Shown here piece after piece: positions 8,006 through 16,066 of a DNA stretch of 20,297 nucleotides (the first letter of the stretch is position 1; every line of letters begins with the position of its first letter). The translations under genes were made by a program, and so were the position numbers. Under the pieces are notes generated by a model, which was not told where the DNA came from, did no database searches, and saw nothing but the letters and a program-made list of their open reading frames with translations. Origin of the DNA: Candidatus Delongbacteria bacterium (GTDB taxonomy: Bacteria; Delongbacteria; UBA4055); the NCBI GenBank assembly GCA_027858795.1, contig JAQICF010000066.1:1-20297 (forward strand), written 5' to 3'.

Positions 8006-8587
8006 TTATACCTTCATCATTTTTTTTATTTTATCAATTCCATATCTATACCTACTAAGTAAGCTGTTAATCGAAACGTTTGTCATTTCTGCAATTTCCT
8101 TGAATGAAAAACCTTCAGATCTTAGCAGGATAACTTCTCTTTGATTCTCTGGAAGTTCGCTTATCGCATCACTTACAAATTCTTTACTCTCAATCTCTAT
8201 ATTTTCCTCTTCTGGGTTCAGATCATTCGATCTCAGAGATTCAATTTGATCATTCTTTCCATCTTCATCAGCAGAAGCAGGTTTATAATACAGATTTTCA
8301 TTGTCTTTTCTTATTTTTCTGAAGTGATCATAACTGGCATTAGTTGCAACAAAGAACAGGTAATTTGAAAATTTACCTTCATCTTTATATTTCGGAAGAC
8401 TGTTGGCAATTTTCAACCATGTATTCTGATATATGTCCTTTGCATTTTCCATGTTGCCGACCTTTCTTATGATGTAATTGAAAAGCTTATCATTGTACCG
8501 ACTCATTAATTCTCCGAAGTGTTTATCCCTTCCTGTAGAATTAAATTTTGAAATTAACTCCCCATCTTTAAGCTTCTCTAATCTCAT
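8006..8587 (-). CDS. ECF-family RNA polymerase sigma factor
   Basis: A 193-residue extracytoplasmic-function sigma-70 factor. Region 2 lies at about 22-95 (FGELMSRYNDKLFNYIIRKVGNMENAKDIYQ, then WLKI..LPKY and the YLFFVATNASYDHFRK block that contacts the -10 element). A variable acidic linker spans about 96-135. Region 4 lies at about 136-190 (ISELPENQREVILLRSEGFSFKEIA, then the helix-turn-helix NVSINSLLSRYRYGIDKI). It would direct polymerase to a specific regulon when released from its partner, presumably the membrane protein encoded directly downstream. The ATG at 8587 is the first in frame; a nearby upstream ATG stops after three codons. The Shine-Dalgarno is weak. The subgroup and the signal sensed cannot be told from sequence. 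Confidence 0.92.
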   Translation of the reverse strand: MRLEKLKDGELISKFNSTGRDKHFGELMSRYNDKLFNYIIRKVGNMENAKDIYQNTWLKIANSLPKYKDEGKFSNYLFFVATNASYDHFRKIRKDNENLYYKPASADEDGKNDQIESLRSNDLNPEEENIEIESKEFVSDAISELPENQREVILLRSEGFSFKEIAEMTNVSINSLLSRYRYGIDKIKKMMKV

Positions 8588-8646
8588 TTGCTCATGTTTC
8601 CATAGTCTTTACATCTAAGTAAACGCCGATTTTCTTATTTTATTTT

Positions 8647-8675
8647 AATCTACATAATTTATTTTCTGATGACAA
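8647..8675 (-). promoter_or_regulatory. Promoter for the sigma / anti-sigma operon
   Basis: Read on the minus strand, TTGTCA (8675-8670), 17 bases, then TAGATT (8652-8647), about 60 bases before the sigma start codon. It is back to back with the pgk promoter. It looks like a housekeeping promoter rather than an ECF-type autoregulated one. Confidence 0.4.
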
Positions 8676-8710
8676 CATTTCATTCACACTTTTTTCGTAA
8701 AAATAATATT

Positions 8711-8738
8711 TTGTATAAAGCGTCCTTGTCGTTATATT
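8711..8738 (+). promoter_or_regulatory. Probable promoter of the pgk-tpi fusion gene
   Basis: TTGTAT (8711-8716), 16 bases, TATATT (8733-8738), ending 34 bases before the ATG. The ribosome binding site AAGGAGAT follows at about 8761-8768. Confidence 0.4.
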
Positions 8739-8772
8739 TAAAATCCGAAAACAAAATTTGAAGGAGATATAA

Positions 8773-10749
8773 ATGGGTAAGTTAACTATTGATTCACTTG
8801 ATCTGAAAGGAAAAAGAGTCCTGGTAAGATGTGATTTCAATGTTCCTTTGAACGAAGATCAAACTATCAGAGACGATAAAAGAATTAAAGATGCAGTACC
8901 TACTATGCAAAAGGTATTAGCAGATGGTGGAAAGCTTATTCTCATGTCACATTTCGGAAGACCTAAGGGAAAAGTTGTTCCTGAAATGAGTTTAAAGCCT
9001 GTTGCAGAAAGATTAAAAGAACTTCTTGGAAAGAATGTTATCTTAGCTCCTGATTGTATCGGCTCTGAAGTTGAAAAAATAGTATCAGAAATGAATAATG
9101 GAGATGTCGTACTTTTAGAAAATCTGAGATTCAGAAAAGAAGAGACAGACAGTAATGAAAATTTTGCATTTAAATTAGCTTCATTAGCCGAAATATTTAT
9201 TAATGACGCATTCGGTATTGCTCACAGGGCACATGCTTCAGTTTCAGTTATAACCAAATATTTCAAACAGGCTGCTTCCGGATATCTACTGGAAAAAGAG
9301 ATAAAATATATCGGTGGTGCAATGAGCAACCCCCAAAAACCACTGGCCGCTATTCTGGCAGGTATAAAAATTGATGGAAAGATAGATGTTCTTAATAAAT
9401 TTATTGAGATAGCTGATAAGATCTTTATCGCAGGTGGTATCGCTAATACAATGCTAAAAGCTCAGGGTTTTGAGATCGGTAATTCAATTTTTGAAGAAGA
9501 TAAGATAGGAACCGCACTAGAGATCATTGAAAAGGCAAAAATAAATAATACGAAAATATTCTTACCTATTGATATGCTTTGTGGAAAAGAATTTAAAAAT
9601 GATACTGAAACAATGTATGTTGATACTGACCAACAGAAACCAGGCTGGATAGCAATGGGTGTTGGTCCAAAGACAGTTGAACAATATAAAACTGAACTTG
9701 CAGAGTGTAAGACATTATTGTGGAACGGACCAATGTCTGTTTTTGAATTTGAAAACTTTGCTAAAGAGACTTTTGAAATTGCAAAGATAGCTGCTGATTA
9801 TACTCAGAATAACGGTCTTATTTCTATTATTGGTGGTGGTGATACTGCTGCTGCTGTGAAACAAGCCGGACTTGCAGAAAAATTCAGTCATGTTTCCACT
9901 GGTGGTGGAGCTGCTCTTGAATACATGGAAGGAAAACATTTGCCTGGTATTGTAACTATAACTGAAAAAGGATTTGACATGAACAAGAAATTTCTTATCG
10001 CCGGAAACTGGAAAATGAACAAAAATGTTCAGGAATCCATTGAATTTGCACAAGATCTTACTAAGACCATGGTTAATAATGCAAATGTTGAGATCATGAT
10101 AGCACCTACTTACACTTCTTTATATCCTGTATATGAAGTTATTAAAAAATCTCATATCGATCTTGGATCACAGGATATATTCTGGGAAGAGTCAGGTGCT
10201 TTTACAGGTAAGATCTCTGCAGATATGCTTAAATCGACAGGCGTTAAATACACTATCATTGGTCACAGCGAGAGAAGACAGTACTTTGGTGAAACAGATG
10301 AAACAGTAAATAAGAGAACAAAAGTTGCCTTAAAAGCAGGATTTGTTCCTGTTGTCTGTGTTGGTGAAGTCCTTGAAGAAAGAGAGCAAGGGATCGAAAA
10401 AGAAGTTGTAAAACGACAAATTGTTGAAGGATTGAAAGATATTAAACTAGATGATTTTTTACATTTCGTTGTAGCTTACGAACCTGTCTGGGCAATTGGA
10501 ACTGGAAAAACTGCAAGCCCTGAGCAAGCTCAGGAAATGCATGCTTACATCCGTTCTATCCTGAAAGAAATCTACAGCGAAGTACTGGCTCAGTCTACCA
10601 GAATACTTTACGGAGGATCATTAAAACCTTCAAATGCTCAAGATTTACTTTCCCAAACTGACATTGATGGTGGTCTTATAGGTGGGGCAGCTTTAAAAAC
10701 AGATCTTTTCTCTGAGATCGCAAAGATCGCACAAGGTATCAATAAATAA
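8773..10749 (+). CDS. pgk-tpiA: Bifunctional phosphoglycerate kinase / triosephosphate isomerase fusion
   Basis: A 658-residue cytoplasmic glycolytic/gluconeogenic enzyme. Residues 1-402 are a complete phosphoglycerate kinase: RCDFNVPL, ENLRFRKEE, NDAFGIAHRAHAS, the GGGDTAAAV nucleotide loop and the C-terminal STGGGAALEYMEG..LPGI. Residues 403-658 are a complete triosephosphate isomerase: NWKMN with K414, IGHSERR with H498, AYEPVWAIGTGK with catalytic E570, and YGGSLKP. No stop codon separates them. Thermotoga maritima has a comparable PGK-TIM fusion; most bacteria have separate genes. The isomerase begins with its own ATG (9979) seven bases after AAGGA (9967-9971), so a free isomerase might also be made. 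A strong ribosome binding site (AAGGAGAT) precedes the kinase ATG. It is a stand-alone gene with its own terminator. Confidence 0.95.
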   Translation: MGKLTIDSLDLKGKRVLVRCDFNVPLNEDQTIRDDKRIKDAVPTMQKVLADGGKLILMSHFGRPKGKVVPEMSLKPVAERLKELLGKNVILAPDCIGSEVEKIVSEMNNGDVVLLENLRFRKEETDSNENFAFKLASLAEIFINDAFGIAHRAHASVSVITKYFKQAASGYLLEKEIKYIGGAMSNPQKPLAAILAGIKIDGKIDVLNKFIEIADKIFIAGGIANTMLKAQGFEIGNSIFEEDKIGTALEIIEKAKINNTKIFLPIDMLCGKEFKNDTETMYVDTDQQKPGWIAMGVGPKTVEQYKTELAECKTLLWNGPMSVFEFENFAKETFEIAKIAADYTQNNGLISIIGGGDTAAAVKQAGLAEKFSHVSTGGGAALEYMEGKHLPGIVTITEKGFDMNKKFLIAGNWKMNKNVQESIEFAQDLTKTMVNNANVEIMIAPTYTSLYPVYEVIKKSHIDLGSQDIFWEESGAFTGKISADMLKSTGVKYTIIGHSERRQYFGETDETVNKRTKVALKAGFVPVVCVGEVLEEREQGIEKEVVKRQIVEGLKDIKLDDFLHFVVAYEPVWAIGTGKTASPEQAQEMHAYIRSILKEIYSEVLAQSTRILYGGSLKPSNAQDLLSQTDIDGGLIGGAALKTDLFSEIAKIAQGINK

Positions 10750-10763
10750 TTTTTTTTTGTAGC

Positions 10764-10793
10764 AGAGACGCAACACTTTGCGTCTCTTTTTTT
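10764..10793 (+). terminator. Rho-independent terminator of pgk-tpi
   Basis: AGAGACGCAA (10764-10773) pairs perfectly with TTGCGTCTCT (10778-10787) around a 4-base loop and runs into seven T, 15 bases after the stop codon. Confidence 0.93.
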
Positions 10794-10820
10794 ATTCTGT
10801 TAAAATAACAACATTAATCA

Positions 10821-10849
10821 TTGACAACATATAGTTTTTTCTATATTCT
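10821..10849 (+). promoter_or_regulatory. Promoter of the plus-strand selenoprotein gene
   Basis: TTGACA (10821-10826), 17 bases, TATTCT (10844-10849), followed by the strong ribosome binding site AAGGAGG (10887-10893) and ATG at 10900. It comes right after the pgk-tpi terminator, so this gene starts its own transcript. Confidence 0.55.
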
Positions 10850-10899
10850 TGCAGTGTAGAGAAAATACTATATAATATATCGCCTTAAGGAGGGTGAAA

Positions 10900-12369
10900 A
10901 TGAAAACAATACTATTCGCAGTACTAACAGTTGCTTTCTCTTTGATCGCAGCTTACAATGTTGGAGACACCGTCAGTATGAGTGACAATATCAGTTGGAC
11001 TGATAATTATGGATACTCTTCTAATATTTTTAATGAAGTGGAGCAGGGCAAACCTGTAATGATATTTTTTGGGCAAACGTGGTGACCTGGCTGTACAGCG
11101 GCGGCGCCGGTATTACAAGGATGGTGGACTAACGAATTCGGACCAGATGCAGCAGGAGCATATGCGGATAAATCATATTGGCTTTGTACTGAAAACTGGC
11201 CTGGGCAAAACTATCCAAAAGATCCAGCAGTTTATTACAGGGATGGTGGATTTGGCAACGGCTATGTGCCTTTGTTCGTAGTAGTTGGAAATTACAACAA
11301 AGTATATTATGACGATAACGGATCTGATTTTAGAGCAGCATTAAGATTAGCTATTGATGAAATGATAACTGAAGGTGTTTACGTTGATAACCCAATCACT
11401 GATCAAACATTTTTATACGGTGAGAACTCTGATATCGATGTTTCTAACATATTTATTGATAGAGAGGGCAATCCTATAACTATAACTGTTGAAGGTAATA
11501 GCAATTCTGAAATTGTTAGTACTGAAATAAACGGAACTACTCTTACAATTACTGCAAATAATGCTTCTCCCGGAACTTCAACAATCACTTTGAAAGGAAC
11601 TGCAGGAGACTTTTCAGATACTGATGAGTTTGTTGTAACTGTTTATGATCCTGCTTCTTATAATATTGAAGACTTTGAAACAGCTGATTTTACTAAATTT
11701 GCTTGGAAATTCAGTGGAAATACTAACTGGATGATCAATAGTTCTGACCCATTTGATGGTACGTATTGTATTCAATCGGAAAACGTGAATGATAATCAAA
11801 GTGCTGAAATTTATGTTAGTATTGATTATGCTATGGCTGGGAATATATCATTTGAATCTCGCACATCCTCCGAAATGAATTACGATTATTTGAAATTTTA
11901 TATCGATGATGTTGAAAAAGGGAAATGGAGTGGACTAAAAGAATGGAGATATACAAAATTTCCAGTGACTGCTGGAACTCACATTTTTAAATGGTCTTAC
12001 AAAAAAGATGGAACTACAACTGCAGGTATCGATTGTGCATGGTTAGATGATATAACATTTGAGGGTGGAGTTCCTACTTCAATTGATAATGAACAACTTG
12101 CAGTCAGCAATTTCCAACTCTATCAGAACTATCCGAATCCGTTCAACCCTAATACTGAAATAACATTTTCATTGGATAGGTCTGACAATGTCAAGCTTTC
12201 TGTTTACAACCATACTGGACAAATCGTAAGTCAATTAGTAGATGGTGTTGTACAAAAAGGTATCCATAAAGTAAACTTCAATGCTTTAAACTTGAATAGT
12301 GGAATTTATTTTTACACATTAGAGACTAGTGAAAATTCTATATCTAGAAAGATGATGTTAATAAAATAA
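10900..12369 (+). CDS. Exported thioredoxin-like selenoprotein with type IX sorting domain (UGA = Sec62)
   Basis: One 489-residue protein if UGA at 11083-11085 is read as selenocysteine. A signal peptide (1-19) precedes a thioredoxin-like domain (about 20-165). At residues 62-65 the redox motif reads U-P-G-C, after a hydrophobic strand ending FFGQTW and before a helix-like TAAAPVLQGWW. P124 in GNGYVPLF fits the cis-proline loop. The frame stays open for 428 codons beyond the UGA. Then come an Ig/cadherin-like beta region (about 170-250), a jelly-roll/MAM-like domain (about 255-385, starting NIEDFETADFTKFAW, ending CAWLDDITFEGG) and a type IX sorting domain (about 406-489). Its paralogue at 12862-14391 also has the UGA at codon 62. 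A redox role at or outside the outer membrane is inferred; substrates are unknown. I start at ATG 10900, six bases after AAGGAGG, not at GTG 10894, which touches the Shine-Dalgarno. Confidence 0.8.
11083..11120 (+). promoter_or_regulatory. UGA-Sec codon with bacterial SECIS-like hairpin
   Basis: Directly after the UGA, CCT (11086-11088) pairs with AGG (11118-11120), TGTA (11092-11095) with TACA (11114-11117), and CGGC (11099-11102) with GCCG (11106-11109). The apical loop is GGC (11103-11105). The loop begins 17 bases after UGA and has G first, within the published bacterial SECIS pattern (loop 16-37 bases from UGA, G in the first two loop positions). SelB would bind here. Confidence 0.65.
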
Positions 12370-12381
12370 AGGTGATGTAAA

Positions 12382-12742
12382 ATGAAGAAGTTTTTAGTTC
12401 TTGTAGCATTCATGGTGACCTTGAACTTATTTGCTGTTTACAATATTGGTGATCCAGTTCTTCCAGCAGATGACCTAGCTTGGACAGATAATTTCGATTA
12501 TTCCAGCTCTGTTTTTGATGAGATTACAAGTCAAGAAAAAGTTGTAGTATTATTTTTCGGTGGATCCATATGGTACATTTGCAATTGATAACTCAGGTTC
12601 ATTTAATGGGGAAGAATGGTCTGGTTCTCTGGATTCTAAAAAGTTCTTCTATGTCATTGCAACAGATGCAAAAAGCAAAGTGCCAACTACAATCCGGGTT
12701 GAATCACCTAAAGTAAAAATAAATAAAAGTAAAATTAAATAA
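12382..12742 (+). pseudogene. Truncated paralogue of the selenoprotein gene joined to an unrelated tail
   Basis: The first about 60 codons (12382 to about 12561) match the N terminus of the preceding gene: signal peptide, then YNIGDPV, WTDNF, YSS.VFDE and VVVLFFG. The match ends exactly where the UPGC motif should follow. The frame then runs through SIWYICN into TGA-TAA. In the +1 frame, from about 12560, a 59-codon tail begins DPYGTFAIDNSG and ends at TAA 12742, resembling the end of a different beta-rich secreted protein. This looks like a deletion that removed the redox centre and joined two genes out of frame. A ribosome binding site (AAAGGTGAT) remains, so the N-terminal 68-residue peptide could still be made. 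It lies 12 bases after the intact gene. Confidence 0.65.
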
Positions 12743-12808
12743 AAGCTTAGTGCTTATCTCGGTATGAAACAATTAAGCCTGTTAAATCGAAAAAAGTACT
12801 AATGAAAA

Positions 12809-12833
12809 AAAGTCCCGAAAATTTCGGGACTTT
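12809..12833. terminator. Bidirectional terminator between convergent selenoprotein genes
   Basis: AAAGTCCCGAA (12809-12819) pairs perfectly with TTCGGGACTTT (12823-12833) over a 3-base loop. An A-run lies on the left and a T-rich run on the right, so it can end transcription from both strands. It separates the plus-strand remnant from the minus-strand operon end. Confidence 0.85.
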
Positions 12834-12861
12834 ATTTATTGTATCGTGTTTTTTGATCTGA

Positions 12862-14391
12862 TTATTTCAGCAGTAACATCTTTTTCGTCATTGACTTACC
12901 ATCAACTTCAAGCTGATAGAAATAAATTCCACCCGTAATCTCAGAAGCATTAAAACTAACACTGTGAGAACCTTTTTCCAACATGTTATTAACCAATGAG
13001 CTTACAACTTCTCCGTTAGAGTTATACACATCCAGTTTTACATTTGAGTTGTTCTCTAAACTGAACTTGATCTCAGTTGTTGGATTGAATGGATTCGGGT
13101 AGTTTTGATATAGTGTGTTTCCATTAACTACCATAGGCTGATCATTTATCCCTGTTGTTGTCCATAATCTAACATTATCAATAGCCCATAAATCATTATC
13201 ATCAAGAACTGCATCAGCATCAGTTTTATAATTAAAACCAATATAAATTTCCTGACCGTCATACGCGCTCAGATCAATATAATTCTGTTGCCAATTTTCT
13301 GTGTGTGGAAGATTATATGCTATAACAGTAGTACGATTTAAGTCTGTTGAGATCCCGACACTGTGTATACCATCTTCTGAATATCTTGTTTTCTCAAAAA
13401 ATGTTAGAACTGCATCCCCTGTTATAGCATATTTAGGGCTGAATATCCAGTCATTATGATCACCATTATCCCAAGAATGAGCAGCTGCAAAACTACCTGA
13501 GTAAGAGTCAGTAGTTCTTACCCAACCTACACCTGTTGTTTTAAGTGTCCATCCTATGTTTTCATATGTTTCTTCAAAACTTTCGTATAAATTCTCGTAC
13601 AAAGTAGGATCATATGTTTCTACTTGCATTTTAAACATACTTTCTTTTCCGGTGATGTTTACTTTGATCGTTAGTTCAACAATGGCCATTTTCTCGTAGA
13701 TGCTCAAAGTTAATTCACTTCCATTTATAGTTGCTGCAATAGCTTGAGTATCAGAATTTTCAAAAACCTCGTATGTTATTTCAGATCCTGATTCATTATA
13801 CATTACTCCTGAAAGATCGACTACGATCTGTTCATTGAAATACACATCCTGCTTTACAGGTATATTTTCCGGATAAAAAGCAAAATTCGCTAGTGCATTA
13901 TCAATCGGTCCAGTTAACTCTTCTTCTGTTGTAAAGGTATTACCAATCATATATGCCTGATATCCAGGTCCTACAACAACATTGTATGGTACATATCCAT
14001 TTCCGAATCCACCATATAATGATCCTAGTTCACTTGCTGTAGATACATAATATGTAAGATTAGGAAAGAAATTTGTTCTCCAACCTCCTCCATTCATACT
14101 ATCCCAGCTATCGTCATTAGTACTTCCAAAAACTATGTGTAAACTACCGTGATCATAGTCTCCCCAGATATTTTCAAACAACGGAGCCTCCGTTGCACAA
14201 CCAGGTCAACCTAAGTATCCCCATGTCATAACAACAACTTTTCCGTTATCCACCATGTCATAAAGATCTCTAGTTACAGGTGCCCCACCATCTGAATCCT
14301 GCCATGTAATGTTATCAACAACATCCCATAAAGCGTATTCTGCAAATACTGATAATGAGAATGTCAGTATTATTAATATTAGCTTCTTCAT
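12862..14391 (-). CDS. Exported thioredoxin-like selenoprotein with type IX sorting domain (UGA = Sec62), operon copy
   Basis: One 509-residue protein if UGA at 14208-14206 is read as selenocysteine. Signal peptide at 1-17. The thioredoxin-like part (about 18-165) has the motif U62-P-G-C65 after VVVMTWGYLG and before ATEAPLFENIW, and P135 in GNGYVPYN at the expected cis-proline site. A short beta region follows (about 190-270). A choice-of-anchor-J/MAM-like jelly roll spans about 275-410 (NLYESFEETYENIGW, then DWIFSPKY and DLWAIDNVRLW). The type IX sorting domain (about 427-509) has YPNPFNPTTEIKFSL and a final KKMLLLK. Start: ATG 14391 after GGGAGAG. It is the last gene of a tight operon, 22 bases after the DUF6029-like barrel gene. 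A secreted or surface-held disulfide or peroxide enzyme is likely by fold, but the substrate is unknown. Confidence 0.8.
14179..14208 (-). promoter_or_regulatory. UGA-Sec codon with bacterial SECIS-like hairpin
   Basis: On the minus strand CAACGGA (14195-14189) pairs perfectly with TCCGTTG (14185-14179) around the loop GGC (14188-14186). The loop begins 17 bases after the UGA (14208-14206). Loop sequence and spacing are identical to the plus-strand paralogue, although the stem sequence differs. Confidence 0.72.
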
Positions 14392-14413
14392 TCTTCTCTC
14401 CCTACTTAATTAT

Positions 14414-16045
14414 TTAAAATTCTGAAATTAATGTCATTCTGAACCCATCGAATTCAGGTACTTGCCTACAAGCACCACCTGAACATTTTATGCCAGCTCT
14501 CTCCCTTCCGTAGAACAGTTCCAATTTATGATTGTCAAATATATTTACTCCAGCTTCAAATCCTAACCAAGAGTCTGGAGAATCTCCAACAACTTCCTCA
14601 GATGTTGTTATTAAGGATATGTTTAAATAACCATATTCCGGATAAGCATATTCTAAAGCAACGTACATATCATTGTATTCTTTATCTTCAATTTCATTCG
14701 TATTATTTACTACTTGATACTCTCCTGCAATTATTAAGCTTGAATTTTCATTCAGCTCATAATGCAATTCTCCAAGAAACGTAATTCTTTCATCTGTATA
14801 GATACTTGTTGAGTCAGGGTCCGTTTCACCCGGAATTATATTACTATTATTATCCTTGGACAATGGAGAATCATACATATAACCACCACCTATTGTTAAA
14901 TTGTATTTCTCCGAATTGTATTTACCATCCATCCAAGAATCAATATAAGGTAAATAATCATCTGATGTTTCTGGTATCATCGAATCTTCATTATGTTTTG
15001 AAGCAAAAGCAAATATTGCAGATACATCAACATTCTGTAAAGGTTGTGTTAAGATAGAAAACTTATAGCCTATTTCATCATTTGGATTGATCTCATGAGG
15101 ATGTGAGTTCAGTAAATGAGATGAATGGTCTATGGTCAATTCAGGACCACCTTGATACGGAGTGAATGCTGACACAGTTGCATTAGGGTTTGCTGAATAC
15201 TGATAATAATCTTTAAATTCTACTGTGATTCCGAATCCTTCTGTTGAATAAGCCAGTGAAGTGTAATTTGCCCAGCCTTGTTTTGATGGGGTTCTTTGAG
15301 TATTTTTTATTGCGTACTCATTAAAAAAGTCAAAATTAAATGCACTTGCACTTAAACTGATTCCACCTATCTCAGTTTTTTCAATAAAGGTTGATGCATA
15401 GATCTCATCAGTTATTAAATCCATATCTGTAAAATCAGCACCTTTCATGTACAAGTATGATCCACCCAAGCTGAAAATATAATCTTCCATTTTAAATATT
15501 TCATTAAGGCTTAGGACTGTTTCCCCCCCTAAAATCGCATTGTCCATTTGACAAACTGTTTCAACACCTGATACTACATCATTTATAGATTTAAAATAAC
15601 TTTTACCTCCTAATGCTTGAAGGGTAAGGAAATTTCCATTGTACATCACCTTTCCACCAGTAATCTTGCTATCAAAGAAATCTGCTTTTTCCTCTTTTAG
15701 ATCTAAGACCAAACCTCTTCCAAATGTACCATAAAAATCACCGGCTGTAATAGTAATATCATTGTTCGAATACATAAAATATTTTTTTGTGATCTCATTG
15801 AGTGACTCATTATGCTCACTCAGATCCGCTGCTTCATACCTAAATCCGAGAGAAAAATTCCCTTTTGAAGCATCCACGGAGATATAATCCTGTATATACT
15901 GCTTTTTTATTTCAATATCTTTAGCATCTCCGGCCCATTCAGAACCTGTTCCGAATTTCATTGTATTTGTAGCTGATATATCAAATTCTTCAGCAAGAAC
16001 AGTACTCACTAAAGATAGTATGATCATATAAATTATTATTTTCAC
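14414..16045 (-). CDS. DUF6029-like outer-membrane beta-barrel protein
   Basis: A 543-residue protein with a signal peptide (about 1-18, cleaved near VLAEE). The rest consists of alternating amphipathic strands separated by polar turns, ending in an aromatic strand (GFRMTLISEF) as in outer-membrane barrels. The block ITITAGDFYGTFGRGLVLDLKE (about 95-115; shorter core GDFYGTFGRGL) resembles Bacteroidota DUF6029 proteins, which in my recollection sit beside thioredoxin/Omp28-type genes. A KCSGGACRQ loop near the C terminus has two cysteines that could form a disulfide or be reduced by the neighbouring redox proteins. Start: GTG 16045, preceded by CAGGGAA; 21 bases after the selenoprotein lipoprotein gene. 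A role as a channel, anchor or substrate for the redox module is inferred from context only. Confidence 0.65.
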   Translation of the reverse strand: MKIIIYMIILSLVSTVLAEEFDISATNTMKFGTGSEWAGDAKDIEIKKQYIQDYISVDASKGNFSLGFRYEAADLSEHNESLNEITKKYFMYSNNDITITAGDFYGTFGRGLVLDLKEEKADFFDSKITGGKVMYNGNFLTLQALGGKSYFKSINDVVSGVETVCQMDNAILGGETVLSLNEIFKMEDYIFSLGGSYLYMKGADFTDMDLITDEIYASTFIEKTEIGGISLSASAFNFDFFNEYAIKNTQRTPSKQGWANYTSLAYSTEGFGITVEFKDYYQYSANPNATVSAFTPYQGGPELTIDHSSHLLNSHPHEINPNDEIGYKFSILTQPLQNVDVSAIFAFASKHNEDSMIPETSDDYLPYIDSWMDGKYNSEKYNLTIGGGYMYDSPLSKDNNSNIIPGETDPDSTSIYTDERITFLGELHYELNENSSLIIAGEYQVVNNTNEIEDKEYNDMYVALEYAYPEYGYLNISLITTSEEVVGDSPDSWLGFEAGVNIFDNHKLELFYGRERAGIKCSGGACRQVPEFDGFRMTLISEF

Positions 16046-16066
16046 TATTATTCCCTGAGTTAAATT

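Noticed and set aside
8141..8368. A plus-strand 75-codon frame inside the sigma factor gene
   Set aside because: Antisense shadow of a clearly conserved ECF sigma factor.
11069..12369. Reading the plus-strand selenoprotein as separate genes (63 codons, then a 367-codon gene starting at 11266) or as a frameshift
   Set aside because: The frame before the TGA and after it is the same, the 60 codons between are open and encode the UPGC motif, and the paralogue has the same arrangement.
12862..14181. Treating the minus-strand reading frame after the UGA as a gene with its own TTG start
   Set aside because: No ribosome binding site precedes it, and it would begin in the middle of the thioredoxin fold without a signal peptide, although it has a type IX sorting domain that requires export.
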